Positions 20,522-29,022 are shown, counted from the first letter of the stretch. The stretch: 64,000 nt of DNA from Liquorilactobacillus capillatus DSM 19910 (GCF_001434915.1 NZ_AZEF01000053.1:32957-96956); one strand, 5' to 3'. The notes: generated by a model not told the origin, from the letters alone. Numbers and translations are program-made.

Positions 20522-21101
20522 TTTCAGTACTCCCCACAAAATGGACTTTATTTCCTTCAAATGAAGAAATTCGTGCTAATGATTCTAGTCTTACTCCGCG
20601 GTCTCTAATTAAGTCAGCTCCCTTTTGAAATGATTTTTCAATCGCGATTCCTACTCCCGCTACTTGTGCATGCGCAAGCTTGCAAATATCAAGTAAACCG
20701 GTTACGGCTTGCCCATTAGCTAGGAAATCGTCAACTATCAAGACATTGTCTGCAGCATTTAGAAATTTAGTATCTACTGCAATCGTGTTTTCAACTTGTT
20801 TGGTATAGGAGTAAACCTTTGCCGTGTATAGGCCACCATTTAAAGTTGAACTCTTCTGCTTTTTCGCAAAGACAACTGGAACGTGCATTAACAGTCCAGT
20901 CATAATAGCCGGCGCAATCCCTGAAGATTCAACTGTCAGTATTTTAGTAACTTTCTCTTCCTTGTACAAACGGCTAAATTCCTGCCCTAACGCATACATT
21001 AATGCTGGATCAATTTGATGATTTAAAAATTGATTAACCTTCAATACATCTCCTGCAAGCACAACCCCATCTTCACGAATCCGATCTTCTAGTAACTTCA
21101 C
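20514..21101 (-). CDS. xpt: Xanthine phosphoribosyltransferase
   Basis: 195 residues from the GTG at 21101 (MKLLEDRIREDGVVL). A TTG at 21110 is in frame but directly abuts the AAAGG ribosome binding site. It converts xanthine and PRPP to XMP. The PRPP-binding motif is VLIVDDFLANG, and TVESSGIAPA and FLNHQIDP are family-typical. Cytoplasmic salvage enzyme, expressed only when guanine is low through the riboswitch upstream. Confidence 0.95.
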   Translation of the reverse strand: MKLLEDRIREDGVVLAGDVLKVNQFLNHQIDPALMYALGQEFSRLYKEEKVTKILTVESSGIAPAIMTGLLMHVPVVFAKKQKSSTLNGGLYTAKVYSYTKQVENTIAVDTKFLNAADNVLIVDDFLANGQAVTGLLDICKLAHAQVAGVGIAIEKSFQKGADLIRDRGVRLESLARISSFEGNKVHFVGSTEND

Positions 21102-21131
21102 TTTGGTCAACCTTTCTTTTATTAAAAATAC

Positions 21132-21175
21132 AAAAAAGGCCCCTTTTTACACGACAAGTCGTAAAAGAAGCCTTT
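21132..21175 (-). terminator. Riboswitch-controlled intrinsic terminator
   Basis: Minus strand stem opening AAAGGC and closing GCCTTT (arms about 21161-21175 and 21135-21150, with G-U pairs) followed by six U. It lies between the guanine aptamer and xpt, and is the expression platform expected for a ligand-OFF switch. Confidence 0.85.
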
Positions 21176-21197
21176 CTCGCTAACTACAGCTTTTTTT

Positions 21198-21263
21198 ACT
21201 TATAGTCCAAGATTTTCGGTCTTAGGTAGAAACTCGTCAACCATATTATGACATTATATAAGT
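21198..21263 (-). ncRNA. Guanine-class purine riboswitch aptamer
   Basis: Minus strand RNA with P1 ACTTATA/TATAAGT, the conserved TATAATG...ATATGG start, P2/P3 with the invariant GTTTCTACC, and the 3' junction GGACTATAAG. The C in GACTAT is the base that pairs with the ligand and marks the guanine class (adenine switches have U). It controls xpt-pbuX by premature termination. Confidence 0.95.
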
Positions 21264-21276
21264 ACAACACTTATGT

Positions 21277-21305
21277 AGATTAGCATACATTATGCTAATC
21301 ATCAA
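21277..21305 (-). promoter_or_regulatory. xpt-pbuX promoter covered by a 23-bp palindrome
   Basis: Minus strand TTGATG (21300-21305), a 17-base spacer ending in TGC, and TAATCT (21277-21282), an extended -10. Transcription would begin just before the aptamer. A perfect dyad, GATTAGCATA (21278-21287) and TATGCTAATC (21291-21300) around three bases, spans the spacer and almost all of the -10, so it could be an operator. It has no U tract and is a poor terminator candidate for the GH73 gene. Confidence 0.6.
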
Positions 21306-21321
21306 ACGTTAATATTCGTCT

Positions 21322-21987
21322 TTAGTTCATTGAAGCCTTATCATACCTATCCAACTGATATTCTTGAATAATTTGTGACAGTTTCTGCGCATAGTCTGGA
21401 TCGGTTGCATAGCCCTGCTTTTGCAAAGCTGCTGCTGCCTCATGATAGTTCTTGGCAGCCAGTACGGTTTTATAATGCTGCTGATCCCAACCCGTGCCAT
21501 TCACAAACAATTGCGTATGTGCCTTGATCGATTCATTCCAGTCTTTGTAAAGCGCAAACTTTGCTTTAACTGTTATCCACTGCCCATTAACATATTCAGC
21601 AGTTGTCAGCAGTTGTGCGTTAGCTGCATCGCTCTTCACACCGAATAAGTTGTGATATTTACTTGCTAGTTGACTTTGTCCCCAATTTGATTCTAATGCT
21701 GCCTGCGCTAGCGTGATGCTAGTCAACAGCTTGTATTGCTTCTGTTCTTCTTGTGCAATTGGCAGAATCTGATTAATAAAGTTTCGTTTTGTTCTATCAT
21801 TTATTTGAGTTGTATCAGTAGTAGTATTTTGGGGCTCTGAACTCTTATCTAACCAGCTTACTAACTGGATTATTCCTAAGCTAAGAACTAAGAAGAGGAC
21901 TAGCAGGTTAGTTAATTGTAATTTCCCATTAACTACTAAAAAGCCTTTTTTCCTTTGTCTGCTCTTTCTTTTTCTCTTTTTAGCCAA
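21322..21987 (-). CDS. Membrane-anchored GH73 glucosaminidase (peptidoglycan hydrolase)
   Basis: 221 residues from a TTG at 21987, nine bases after GAAGGG; a TTG at 21996 abuts that site. The basic N-terminus (KKRKRKSRQRKK) precedes one transmembrane segment (residues about 26-44, LLVLFLVLSLGIIQLVSW), so the catalytic part is outside, tethered to the membrane. The GH73 domain holds the catalytic glutamate Glu99 in LAQAALESNWGQS, then HNLFGVK and the C-terminal YATDPDYAQKL. It hydrolyses GlcNAc-MurNAc bonds in cell-wall turnover or daughter-cell separation. No cell-wall-binding repeats. Confidence 0.88.
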   Translation of the reverse strand: MAKKRKRKSRQRKKGFLVVNGKLQLTNLLVLFLVLSLGIIQLVSWLDKSSEPQNTTTDTTQINDRTKRNFINQILPIAQEEQKQYKLLTSITLAQAALESNWGQSQLASKYHNLFGVKSDAANAQLLTTAEYVNGQWITVKAKFALYKDWNESIKAHTQLFVNGTGWDQQHYKTVLAAKNYHEAAAALQKQGYATDPDYAQKLSQIIQEYQLDRYDKASMN

Positions 21988-22108
21988 ATTATTCAACCCT
22001 TCATTAATTAAACATGCTTTTGCTTGCCATTTCAGTCATATATTTTTACCGGCACAACACTGATCAAGCTACTATTTCAACTTACTTTGACCTTAATTAG
22101 CTGCACTC

Positions 22109-22117
22109 ATTATAACA
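22109..22117 (-). promoter_or_regulatory. Extended -10 promoter of the GH73 gene
   Basis: Minus strand TGTTATAAT about 120 bases upstream of the start codon. No clear -35. Confidence 0.5.
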
Positions 22118-22135
22118 TATAACATTCTAAGGACC

Positions 22136-22173
22136 TTTAGAAAAACAGTTAAAAAAATACTGGTTTTTCTAAA
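22136..22173. repeat. Long hairpin upstream of the GH73 promoter
   Basis: Arms TTTAGAAAAACAGT (22136-22149) and ACTGGTTTTTCTAAA (22159-22173) pair over 14 positions with one bulged base and a 9-base A/T loop. It lies just upstream of the -10 of the GH73 gene and about 170 bases after the MarR terminator. Role unknown. The remainder of the 22.0-22.4 kb gap holds only the GH73 promoter and MarR terminator. Confidence 0.6.
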
Positions 22174-22340
22174 ATTTAACATTATTAATTAATTTTTAAA
22201 AATCTACTTGTAATCAGTCTCTTTTATCTTGTCTACTCTAAACCACAGCAACTCTTATTTTAGCCGTCTTTTCGTCTAATCTCATCAATATTCTAAAGCT
22301 GGACTTCAACATATCAGTCCACCAACAGCACTATAAAAAC

Positions 22341-22370
22341 AAAAAAGTCGAGATATTCTCCCGACTTTTT
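22341..22370 (-). terminator. Terminator of the MarR gene
   Basis: Minus strand AAAAAGTCG pairs with CGACTTTTT, with an inner GAGA/TCTC stem and one bulge, followed by six U. Located about 35 bases after the stop. Confidence 0.85.
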
Positions 22371-22402
22371 AACCATCAATATATGTGTAACATACTCTTT
22401 TA

Positions 22403-22840
22403 TTAAAATTCATCCAAGCTCTCATCCGTAACTATCTCGATTGTCTGCCGTAAGACGCGTTTAAAGATTGCTAGGTCTTTAGGTGCTACTTCGTCTTCCA
22501 ACTTATTTTCCAGTCTCTGCCAAAATTCATTATCAGAATCCATCATTTGATGATATTTATCCGTTACCATTAAATGAGTAACACGGCGGTCCACTTCGTC
22601 CAATCTCTTTTCGATCAACCCTAATTTCATTAGCTTTTTGATATGATAATTCGTATTAGGAGTCGATTGGTCCAATAACTTAGAAATCATTCCAATTGTT
22701 GGTTCTTTCAATTGATAAATAGCTTCCAAGTAGTAAATATCAATTGCACCTAGTTTTTCAAAATCAGGTGCATTTTGATGACGCTCATGTAATCTTAAAA
22801 CTTGCGTTAAGTTAGTTAAAGATTTTTGTAAAGTAATCAC
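22403..22840 (-). CDS. MarR-family winged-helix regulator
   Basis: 145 residues. The helix-turn-helix and wing are visible at about residues 47-95 (TIGMISKLLDQSTPNTNYHIKKLMKLGLIEKRLDEVDRRVTHLMVT), with flanking helices forming the dimer interface. GTG start with GGAGG nine bases upstream. It stands alone, with its own promoter and terminator, so its targets cannot be read from context. A 12-bp palindrome (22862-22873) in its leader could be an autoregulatory site. Confidence 0.87.
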   Translation of the reverse strand: MITLQKSLTNLTQVLRLHERHQNAPDFEKLGAIDIYYLEAIYQLKEPTIGMISKLLDQSTPNTNYHIKKLMKLGLIEKRLDEVDRRVTHLMVTDKYHQMMDSDNEFWQRLENKLEDEVAPKDLAIFKRVLRQTIEIVTDESLDEF

Positions 22841-22861
22841 GCTTTTCTTCCTCCAAATGTT

Positions 22862-22873
22862 TAAAATATTTTA
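22862..22873. promoter_or_regulatory. Palindrome in MarR leader
   Basis: Perfect TAAAATATTTTA between the promoter and the GTG. It is a possible MarR operator, but such A/T palindromes are common by chance. Confidence 0.3.
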
Positions 22874-22893
22874 TATAACATGTGAACTATCAT

Positions 22894-22922
22894 AATATAC
22901 TAAAATAATATAGCATTGTCAA
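22894..22922 (-). promoter_or_regulatory. Promoter of the MarR gene
   Basis: Minus strand TTGACA (22917-22922), a 17-base spacer, TATATT (22894-22899). Confidence 0.8.
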
Positions 22923-23588
22923 GTAAACGCTATAAAAAATATGTCTTTTTAGCTTCTATGCGTACATTTTACACTAATAAACGTAAAATTTCTAAAAATA
23001 TGTTCTTTATCAAAGTCTTGCTATCTATATTACTCTTCCGAGTTTCCAGCAATATCATGTGTACCCTAAATAATAATTACTGCTGAATAAAACTACATGC
23101 TCTCTATTCTACTATTTTTTCGATAAAATTCAAATAATATATCGTAATACGTATTATTCAAATTACTAAAAATGATAATTTTTTACTTATTAATAGTCCT
23201 ACTTAGTTTCCGGTCAAAAGTTAAGTTGCTTAGCACTCAAATTATTTAAGCACATTACCATTAATAATCAGCACAAGGTAAAATAAATTTTAGTTTAGCT
23301 CAGTGTCCAACATTATCTCAGAGGTACACGTTTAACTTCATACCCTCTTTCTTATTTTAGCCTTTTCCTAAGCCATCACCATTTCGAATGCTATTATCTA
23401 ATGACAATATATTATGTTTAGCTTTTTTGAAGATTTTATAATATATCCCCCTAACTCTTAACTACACATTCTCAGAAGGCTAGTATAACATTATTTAAGT
23501 ATTATTTCTGGCACTATTATTATTAAATACATTAGATTAATCTAATAATATTTTTGAGTTGTGCACCGTTTATTTGCTTACTTCCAAC
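22923..23588. other. Gene-free AT-rich gap with palindromes
   Basis: About 670 bases without a supportable reading frame or RNA gene on either strand. It holds a perfect 16-bp palindrome ATTAGATTAATCTAAT (23531-23546), a perfect 12-bp palindrome TAATACGTATTA (23145-23156) nested in AATAATA/TATTATT arms (about 23133-23158), and a weak ATTTTAC/GTAAAAT repeat (22966-22989). It may be a decayed gene or a regulatory region; I see nothing else. Confidence 0.6.
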
Positions 23589-24380
23589 TTAATCATACAG
23601 TTCAGGACGTCTATCTGTGAAAACAGGAATTTCTCCCCGAATTTTTTCAAGCATGGTTAGATCAAGCTTAGTAGTAAAAGCGCCTTCCTTAGCAACGGGA
23701 ATATTTGAAATAATATTCCCCAGGGGATCAATTACGAGTGAATGTCCATTAAAAACATCACCTGATGGACTTTTACCAACACGATTGACTGCTACAACAA
23801 AAACTTGGTTTTCAATTGCACGTGCTTGCAGTAAAAGTTGCCATTGTTTAATTCGCTCTCGTGGCCACTGTGCGCTAACAAATAATATTTTTGCACCTTC
23901 ACCCATCAGTGTCCGTTCCCATTCAGGAAACCGTATATCATAACAGATCACCCCGGCTGCAGGAATATTATCTAATTTGAAACAATTCCTGCGAGTCCCT
24001 GCTGTTACCCACTGATCTTCATGCATTAAACCAAATAAGTGAACTTTATCATACTCACTCTGAAGCTTCCCCTCGCGGTCAAAAACATAGCTAGTGTTAT
24101 AGTAAAAATTATTTTTACTAGTTGCAACAGATCCACCAATAATATTCACTTGATATTTTCGAGCTAACGCAGCTAAAAAGGATTGGGTATGTTCGCCGTT
24201 TTGATCCGCTAACTCCTCTAGTTGCTCCAAAGCATAGCCAATATTCCACATTTCTGGAAGTATGAGTACATCTGGGTGCTCGGTCATTGCAGCTGCTACT
24301 AGTTCGGCAACTTTTCTATAGTTGACATCCGGCTTCCCATACTTCACATCCATTTGAATCAAACTTACTTTTAAAGACAT
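23589..24380 (-). CDS. Carbon-nitrogen hydrolase (nitrilase superfamily), probable omega-amidase-like
   Basis: 263 residues from the ATG at 24380, with GAGGAAG seven bases upstream; an upstream ATG at 24476 would add 32 unrelated residues across the promoter. The Glu-Lys-Cys triad is clear: Glu43 (LILPEMWNIGY), Lys112 (EYDKVHLFG) and Cys146 (GVICYDIRFPEW). It resembles YafV/Nit2-type amidases that hydrolyse alpha-keto acid amides such as alpha-ketoglutaramate, but the substrate is inferred. Divergent from the 2-hydroxy-acid dehydrogenase gene, so both could take part in amino-acid-derived keto acid metabolism. Confidence 0.87.
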   Translation of the reverse strand: MSLKVSLIQMDVKYGKPDVNYRKVAELVAAAMTEHPDVLILPEMWNIGYALEQLEELADQNGEHTQSFLAALARKYQVNIIGGSVATSKNNFYYNTSYVFDREGKLQSEYDKVHLFGLMHEDQWVTAGTRRNCFKLDNIPAAGVICYDIRFPEWERTLMGEGAKILFVSAQWPRERIKQWQLLLQARAIENQVFVVAVNRVGKSPSGDVFNGHSLVIDPLGNIISNIPVAKEGAFTTKLDLTMLEKIRGEIPVFTDRRPELYD

Positions 24381-24413
24381 TTTATATCTTCCTCTCTGGA
24401 TACTAATAAGCTT

Positions 24414-24442
24414 ATTGTAGATTTCTTTAACGAACTTTCCAA
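24414..24442 (-). promoter_or_regulatory. Promoter of the nitrilase-family gene
   Basis: Minus strand TTGGAA (24437-24442), a 17-base spacer, TACAAT (24414-24419). It supports the downstream ATG at 24380 as the true start. Confidence 0.65.
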
Positions 24443-24561
24443 AGAATTCGACTACTTTTAAGCCTTCTCTAAACAACTTTAATTAAATTTAATTTGAATT
24501 TAATTTTACCAAAAAATATATCACTTTGTTAGTAGTTTACTTTATTACTTTATAGTTTAAG

Positions 24562-24589
24562 TTGACTTTAATTAGATAACATTTAAAAT
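24562..24589 (+). promoter_or_regulatory. Promoter of the L-HicDH gene
   Basis: TTGACT (24562-24567), a 16-base spacer, TAAAAT (24584-24589), in a very AT-rich divergent region. Confidence 0.5.
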
Positions 24590-24634
24590 TAAGATTATAA
24601 AATATTTAGATTTTTTTAATGGGGGTCTAGCTAA

Positions 24635-25549
24635 ATGAGAAAAATTGGTGTTATTGGTTTAGGTCATGTTGGAGCAACAATTGCTTATACATTAGTAACA
24701 AAGGGGATAGCCGATGAACTTGTCTTGATTGATTCGAAGAAAGATAAGGCTGTCGCAGAAGAATACGATCTCCGCGATACACTTTCCCGTTTAGATACTT
24801 TTACTAAAATTATTCCGCAAAATTATGCTGCTTTAGCAGACGCTGATATTATTATTACAGCTTTTGGGGATATTTCAGCTATTCAATTAGATGGTGACCG
24901 CTTTGGCGAACTAAAACATAATATTACTGCTGTTACCGAGATCGCACAAAAAATTAAACAAACTGGTTTTAATGGTGTTTTGATTAATATCAGTAATCCC
25001 TGTGACGTTATCACTCAACTCTTACAACAAAAAACTGGTCTTAGTACCAATCAAGTCTTTGGGACTGGAACTTTTCTTGATACAGCAAGAATGCAGCGTG
25101 CTGTTGGGCAAGCTCTCAATGAAGATCCCAAAAATATCAGTGGCTATGTTCTGGGTGAACATGGTGAATCACAATTCACTGCTTGGTCAAGTGTCAGAGT
25201 AAAGGGCCACCCTATCCAAGATATCGCCTCTGCACGTGGGCTTGATCTAAATGATTTAGATCAACGCGCCCGCCGTGGTGGTTGGTTAGTCTTTTCTGGT
25301 AAACATTATACTTGTTATGCAATTGCAACTTGTGCAATTAAGTTAGCTCTTGCAGTCCTCTCAGATGCTCACCTTGCCTGTCCAACTTCTGTTTACCTTG
25401 AAAGCTATCAACATTATATTGGCTATCCTTCCGTTATTGGACGTCAAGGTATTATCGAAGTTAACAAGATCGAACTGACACTCGATGAACAGAATAGACT
25501 TGACAGCTCAGCCAAGATTATTTCAACTAAGCTAGCTTCTTTTAATTAA
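24635..25549 (+). CDS. L-2-hydroxyisocaproate dehydrogenase (lactate/malate dehydrogenase superfamily)
   Basis: 304 residues. NAD-dependent reduction of branched or bulky 2-keto acids to L-2-hydroxy acids. Motifs: GLGHVGA (8-14), ISNPCDVIT, GTGTFLDTARMQRAVG with Asp149 and Arg152, and the catalytic His176 in GEHGES. The mobile specificity loop (about 79-93, DISAIQLDGDRFGEL) differs from the QKPGE(T/S)R loop of true lactate dehydrogenase and resembles L-HicDH of lactobacilli. The ribosome binding site is a weak GGGGG. Monocistronic: own promoter and terminator. Confidence 0.88.
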   Translation: MRKIGVIGLGHVGATIAYTLVTKGIADELVLIDSKKDKAVAEEYDLRDTLSRLDTFTKIIPQNYAALADADIIITAFGDISAIQLDGDRFGELKHNITAVTEIAQKIKQTGFNGVLINISNPCDVITQLLQQKTGLSTNQVFGTGTFLDTARMQRAVGQALNEDPKNISGYVLGEHGESQFTAWSSVRVKGHPIQDIASARGLDLNDLDQRARRGGWLVFSGKHYTCYAIATCAIKLALAVLSDAHLACPTSVYLESYQHYIGYPSVIGRQGIIEVNKIELTLDEQNRLDSSAKIISTKLASFN

Positions 25550-25558
25550 TTTATAACT

Positions 25559-25614
25559 AAAAAAATCTCCCATCCCAAATAGTTCTCTTTACTACTTGAG
25601 ATGGGAGATTTTTT
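25559..25614. terminator. Convergent terminator
   Basis: 14-bp perfect stem (25561-25574 with 25600-25613), a 25-base loop, A tract on the left and T tract on the right. It lies between the L-HicDH gene and the convergent manganese transporter operon. Confidence 0.85.
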
Positions 25615-25656
25615 GGAGCTGTGTTTAAAGCATTATTGCTTGTAAAATATTTTTGC

Positions 25657-26607
25657 CTATTTTGAAAGACCAGCTGTAATTTTATCAAGATTCCATTTCA
25701 TCATTGTATAATAACTATCTCCTGGCTGACCCTTTTTAGCAACTGAGTCCGTAAAGATCTCAGCATAAATTGGAATCCCCGTTTCTTTAGAGACAGTTTT
25801 CATTGGCCGCCCATCAACACTACTTTCAACAAATAATGATGGTACCTGGGAACCTTTGAGTTTTTGAACTAGATTTTTTAACTGTTCTGGAGTTCCTTCT
25901 TGTTCTGTATTGATTTCCCAAATATAAGCTGCGGGCACATTATATGCTCGTGAGAAATACTTGAAACAGCCTTCACTCGTAACGATCATCTTTTTCTCAG
26001 CTGAGATATTATCAAATTTATGTTTAGCTTGACTATGCAACCCGTTTAATTTTTTCACATAAGCTTTCAAATTTTTCTTATAGAATTTTTTATTTTTTGG
26101 ATCTTTAGCCGAGAGATGCTTTTCAACATTTTGAGCATAAATAATTCCATTTTTCAGATCTAACCAGGCATGTGGATCTTCTTTCCCTTTTTGTGATTGA
26201 TGTCCCTTGAGATAAATTGGTTTGACACCCTCACTTAAAGCAAAATAATCTTTATTTGCCTTTTTTCCAGCATTTTTAACTAGCTTTTGAAACCATGTAT
26301 TTCCACCATTCTCAAGGTTAAGACCATTGTAAAAAATAAGATCAGCCTCAGATGTTTTCTTCGTATCCTCTGGCAATGGTTCATACTCATGCGGATTCTT
26401 ACCGACTGGAACAATGCTATGCAATTCAATACGGTCTTTTCCAATATTTTTCGTAATATCAGCCAAAATGGAGTTGGTCGTTACAACCTTTACTTTATCT
26501 CCCTTGCCGACCGTCCCACTCTTAGTTGAAGAACATCCCGTGAGGATTGCCAAAATAATTACAGCAGCTAAAACGACGTAGTTTAAATGTTTGCGCGTTT
26601 TTCTCAT
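25657..26607 (-). CDS. psaA: Manganese ABC transporter substrate-binding lipoprotein (PsaA-like)
   Basis: 316 residues. Lipoprotein signal with lipobox LTGC (Cys25), then a cluster A-I metal-binding protein. The four ligand positions of pneumococcal PsaA are readable as His73 (NPHEYEP), His146 (DPHAWLD), Glu212 ([11 protein letters not shown]) and Asp287 (FTDSVA). A His-His-Glu-Asp set with a short linker fits Mn(II) rather than Zn(II), and the C-terminal third is very PsaA-like. Start codon abuts the permease stop. Last gene of the ATPase-permease-binding protein operon. Confidence 0.9.
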   Translation of the reverse strand: MRKTRKHLNYVVLAAVIILAILTGCSSTKSGTVGKGDKVKVVTTNSILADITKNIGKDRIELHSIVPVGKNPHEYEPLPEDTKKTSEADLIFYNGLNLENGGNTWFQKLVKNAGKKANKDYFALSEGVKPIYLKGHQSQKGKEDPHAWLDLKNGIIYAQNVEKHLSAKDPKNKKFYKKNLKAYVKKLNGLHSQAKHKFDNISAEKKMIVTSEGCFKYFSRAYNVPAAYIWEINTEQEGTPEQLKNLVQKLKGSQVPSLFVESSVDGRPMKTVSKETGIPIYAEIFTDSVAKKGQPGDSYYTMMKWNLDKITAGLSK

Positions 26608-27455
26608 TATTTTCGTACCTTCCTTTTTAAATATCTTTGTTTAGGTGAGATGAAGAAACTAATTAAAAATACGATTGCAGCCGTTATTACGATACTTGAT
26701 CCAACCGCAATATTATAACTATATCCGATAAAAAGCCCGACTACTGAAACTGCTGCGCCAATTCCAGCAGCTAAAAAAATCATTGCTTTTAATGTTTTAG
26801 TAAATAAGTACGCTGTTGCAGCTGGGGTTATTAACAAAGCAACAATCAAAATGGTCCCCACACTTTGCATTGCCGTAACTGCTACCAATGTCAACAGCAT
26901 CATTAACATATAGTGGTAAAAGTTAACTCGCATTCCTAGAGCCTTAGCCATTTGTGGATCAAAGGATGTCAGCAAGAGCTCTTTAAAGTAAAGTATAATT
27001 ACGAGCAGGACAATCAGTGAGACAACGATCGTTATCCACTTATCAATATCTTGGACCGCTAAAATATTTCCAAAAAGAATATGGAATAAATCAGTTGAGG
27101 TACGAGCTAAACCTATCAAAATAACTCCTAAGGCTAAAAAAGAACTAAAAGTTATTCCAATTGCAGTATCGCTTTTGATCAGACTATTTTCCTTAATATA
27201 CGTAATTATTACTGAAGCCATTATTCCAAAGATTGTCGCTCCAACAAAAAAATTGATATTAAGAATATAAGCAACTGCGACGCCTGGAAGGACAGCATGT
27301 GAGATAGCATCACCCATTAATGACATTCCACGCAGAATGATGAAACATCCCACCACGCCAGAAACAATTCCAACCACAACAGCTGTTATTAGCGCATTCT
27401 GTAAAAAATGAAAAGTCTGTAAACCATGAATAAATTCAGCTAGCATCTCACTCAC
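26607..27455 (-). CDS. psaC: Manganese ABC transporter permease
   Basis: 282-residue ABC-3 family integral membrane protein with about eight or nine hydrophobic segments. Typical stretches: [25 protein letters not shown] near the N-terminus and [19 protein letters not shown]. It overlaps the ATPase gene by eight bases and adjoins the binding-protein gene. Specificity for manganese is inferred from the PsaA-like partner. Confidence 0.9.
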   Translation of the reverse strand: MSEMLAEFIHGLQTFHFLQNALITAVVVGIVSGVVGCFIILRGMSLMGDAISHAVLPGVAVAYILNINFFVGATIFGIMASVIITYIKENSLIKSDTAIGITFSSFLALGVILIGLARTSTDLFHILFGNILAVQDIDKWITIVVSLIVLLVIILYFKELLLTSFDPQMAKALGMRVNFYHYMLMMLLTLVAVTAMQSVGTILIVALLITPAATAYLFTKTLKAMIFLAAGIGAAVSVVGLFIGYSYNIAVGSSIVITAAIVFLISFFISPKQRYLKRKVRK

Positions 27456-28170
27456 CTCTTTCTACAAGTATGTTCTCTCCGTAAGCACGTTTTAGGTTGG
27501 GAACGGTAAACACTTGCGCCGTCTTTCCAGCTGCAATAATTTCTCTATTTAACATTACAACTTGATCAAAGTAACCTTCAACCTTGTTCAAATCATGATG
27601 AACGATTAGAATTGTTTTACCTTTACTTTTAAGATCCTTCAAGATTTTTATGATGATATCCTCGCTTACCATATCAACGCCTACGAAAGGTTCATCTAAA
27701 AAAAGGTACTCGGCATTTTGCACTAAACAGCGTGCAATCAACACACGTTGAAACTGTCCACCTGATAAAGCGCTTATTTGTCGTTGACTCTGTTCTGATA
27801 ACCCCACAATCTCTAGTGCTTTATCAACACTTTCCCACTCCTCTCTTGTTATTCTCTTGAAAAGACCCAGACTTGGAAGTGTCCCTAGTGCAACACATTC
27901 CCTGACTGTAATTGGAAATGAAAGATCGATTGAACTCTTCTGGGCAACGTAAGCAATTCTCTTCAAGGCTTTGTTAGCTTGAATACCATCTAGCATAACT
28001 TTTCCACTAGCGCGGACAACACCTAAAGCCGCTTTTAAAAGAGTTGACTTACCTGAGCCGTTTGGTCCAATAATTCCTGTAATTGTTGGACCTTTAATTA
28101 CTAAATCGATATTTTTTAAAGCTTCAACTTCATTATTATATACAACTCCAACCTTTTGAAATTCAATCAT
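27448..28170 (-). CDS. psaB: Manganese ABC transporter ATPase
   Basis: 240 residues from the ATG at 28170. An in-frame GTG at 28179 is part of the GAGAGGTG ribosome binding site. Motifs: Walker A GPNGSGKST, Q-loop AQKS, signature LSGGQFQR, Walker B LFLDEPFVGVD, H-loop VHHDL. It energises uptake through the permease. First gene of the operon and therefore nearest the DtxR-like operator. Confidence 0.92.
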   Translation of the reverse strand: MIEFQKVGVVYNNEVEALKNIDLVIKGPTITGIIGPNGSGKSTLLKAALGVVRASGKVMLDGIQANKALKRIAYVAQKSSIDLSFPITVRECVALGTLPSLGLFKRITREEWESVDKALEIVGLSEQSQRQISALSGGQFQRVLIARCLVQNAEYLFLDEPFVGVDMVSEDIIIKILKDLKSKGKTILIVHHDLNKVEGYFDQVVMLNREIIAAGKTAQVFTVPNLKRAYGENILVERGE

Positions 28171-28214
28171 CTCTATCACCTCTCAGCTAAAAGTTAAACC
28201 ATTTGTACCTATTT

Positions 28215-28228
28215 TTAGGTTACCCTAA
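28215..28228. promoter_or_regulatory. DtxR/MntR-like operator of the manganese transporter
   Basis: TTAGG-TTAC-CCTAA inverted repeat. The first 14 positions match the recalled DtxR consensus (TTAGGTTAGSCTAA...) at 13. It covers the -10 of the operon promoter, as expected for Mn-dependent repression by an MntR/SloR-type protein; no such regulator is in this window. Confidence 0.65.
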
Positions 28229-28245
28229 GTAAGTTGCTTAGTCAA
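28217..28245 (-). promoter_or_regulatory. Promoter of the manganese transporter operon
   Basis: Minus strand TTGACT (28240-28245), a 17-base spacer, TAACCT (28217-28222). Confidence 0.6.
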
Positions 28246-28258
28246 TTTTTAACTTATT

Positions 28259-28292
28259 ATTTATAATTATTTCCCAAGCAATAATTATAAAT
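28259..28292. repeat. 12-bp perfect inverted repeat upstream of the manganese operon promoter
   Basis: ATTTATAATTAT (28259-28270) and ATAATTATAAAT (28281-28292) with a 10-base centre, 14 bases upstream of the -35. It could be a second regulator site. The rest of the gap to the rpsI terminator (about 28300-28560) is AT-rich and shows nothing I can name. Confidence 0.6.
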
Positions 28293-28561
28293 ACCGATGT
28301 AAGCGTTTAGCGTTTTTAGATATCTATGCTCCTTAGCTAGCCGCTCTTTAAGCCTACACACATTTCACTTAACAGATTATTTTATCAACTATCAAAACTT
28401 CACCATAACTATCGTTAACTAATTAATGAGTGTCTTTTAAATTTATATAAATTTTTTTGCAATTTGAAGATCTCACCTAAGAGCCCTTTCTTAAGCTTCA
28501 TAAATCTAAGTTTTATCAATTATTATATTTATTACCATTTACTTTCAAATTTAACTATAAT

Positions 28562-28595
28562 AAAAAAACACTTCTTGGCGAACAAGAAGTGTTTT
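28562..28595 (-). terminator. Terminator of rplM-rpsI
   Basis: 13-bp perfect stem (28565-28577 with 28583-28595), loop GCGAA, followed on the minus strand by seven U; about 23 bases after the rpsI stop. Confidence 0.92.
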
Positions 28596-28617
28596 GAGAT
28601 CGTTGATAAATAATATA

Positions 28618-29010
28618 TTAACGCTTAGAGAATTGTGGAGCCTTACGAGCTTTCTTAAGACCTGGTTTCTTACGTTCTTTCATACGTGCATCACGTGTTA
28701 ATAAACCAGCACGTTTCAAAACGCCACGGAAATCTGGGTCAACTTCAAGTAAAGCGCGGGCAATTCCATGACGAACTGCACCAGCTTGACCAGCAAAGCC
28801 ACCACCATTAACATTAACAAGAACATCATATGAACCTGTTGTTTCTGTAGCTTCGAAGGGCTGAATCATAACTTTACGTAAGTTAGCAAATGGAATATAA
28901 TCTTCTGCTGTTTTGCCGTTAATCGTGATCTGACCTGCACCGGGTGTTAAAATTACACGCGCAACAGAGTTCTTACGACGGCCTGTTCCTCTATATTGTA
29001 CTTGAGCCAA
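28618..29010 (-). CDS. rpsI: 30S ribosomal protein S9
   Basis: 130 residues, standard length. Signatures [13 protein letters not shown] at the N-terminus and the C-terminal [12 protein letters not shown], whose last residues reach the P-site tRNA anticodon. Twelve bases downstream of rplM. Confidence 0.97.
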   Translation of the reverse strand: MAQVQYRGTGRRKNSVARVILTPGAGQITINGKTAEDYIPFANLRKVMIQPFEATETTGSYDVLVNVNGGGFAGQAGAVRHGIARALLEVDPDFRGVLKRAGLLTRDARMKERKKPGLKKARKAPQFSKR

Positions 29011-29022
29011 TTAAGTTTCCTC

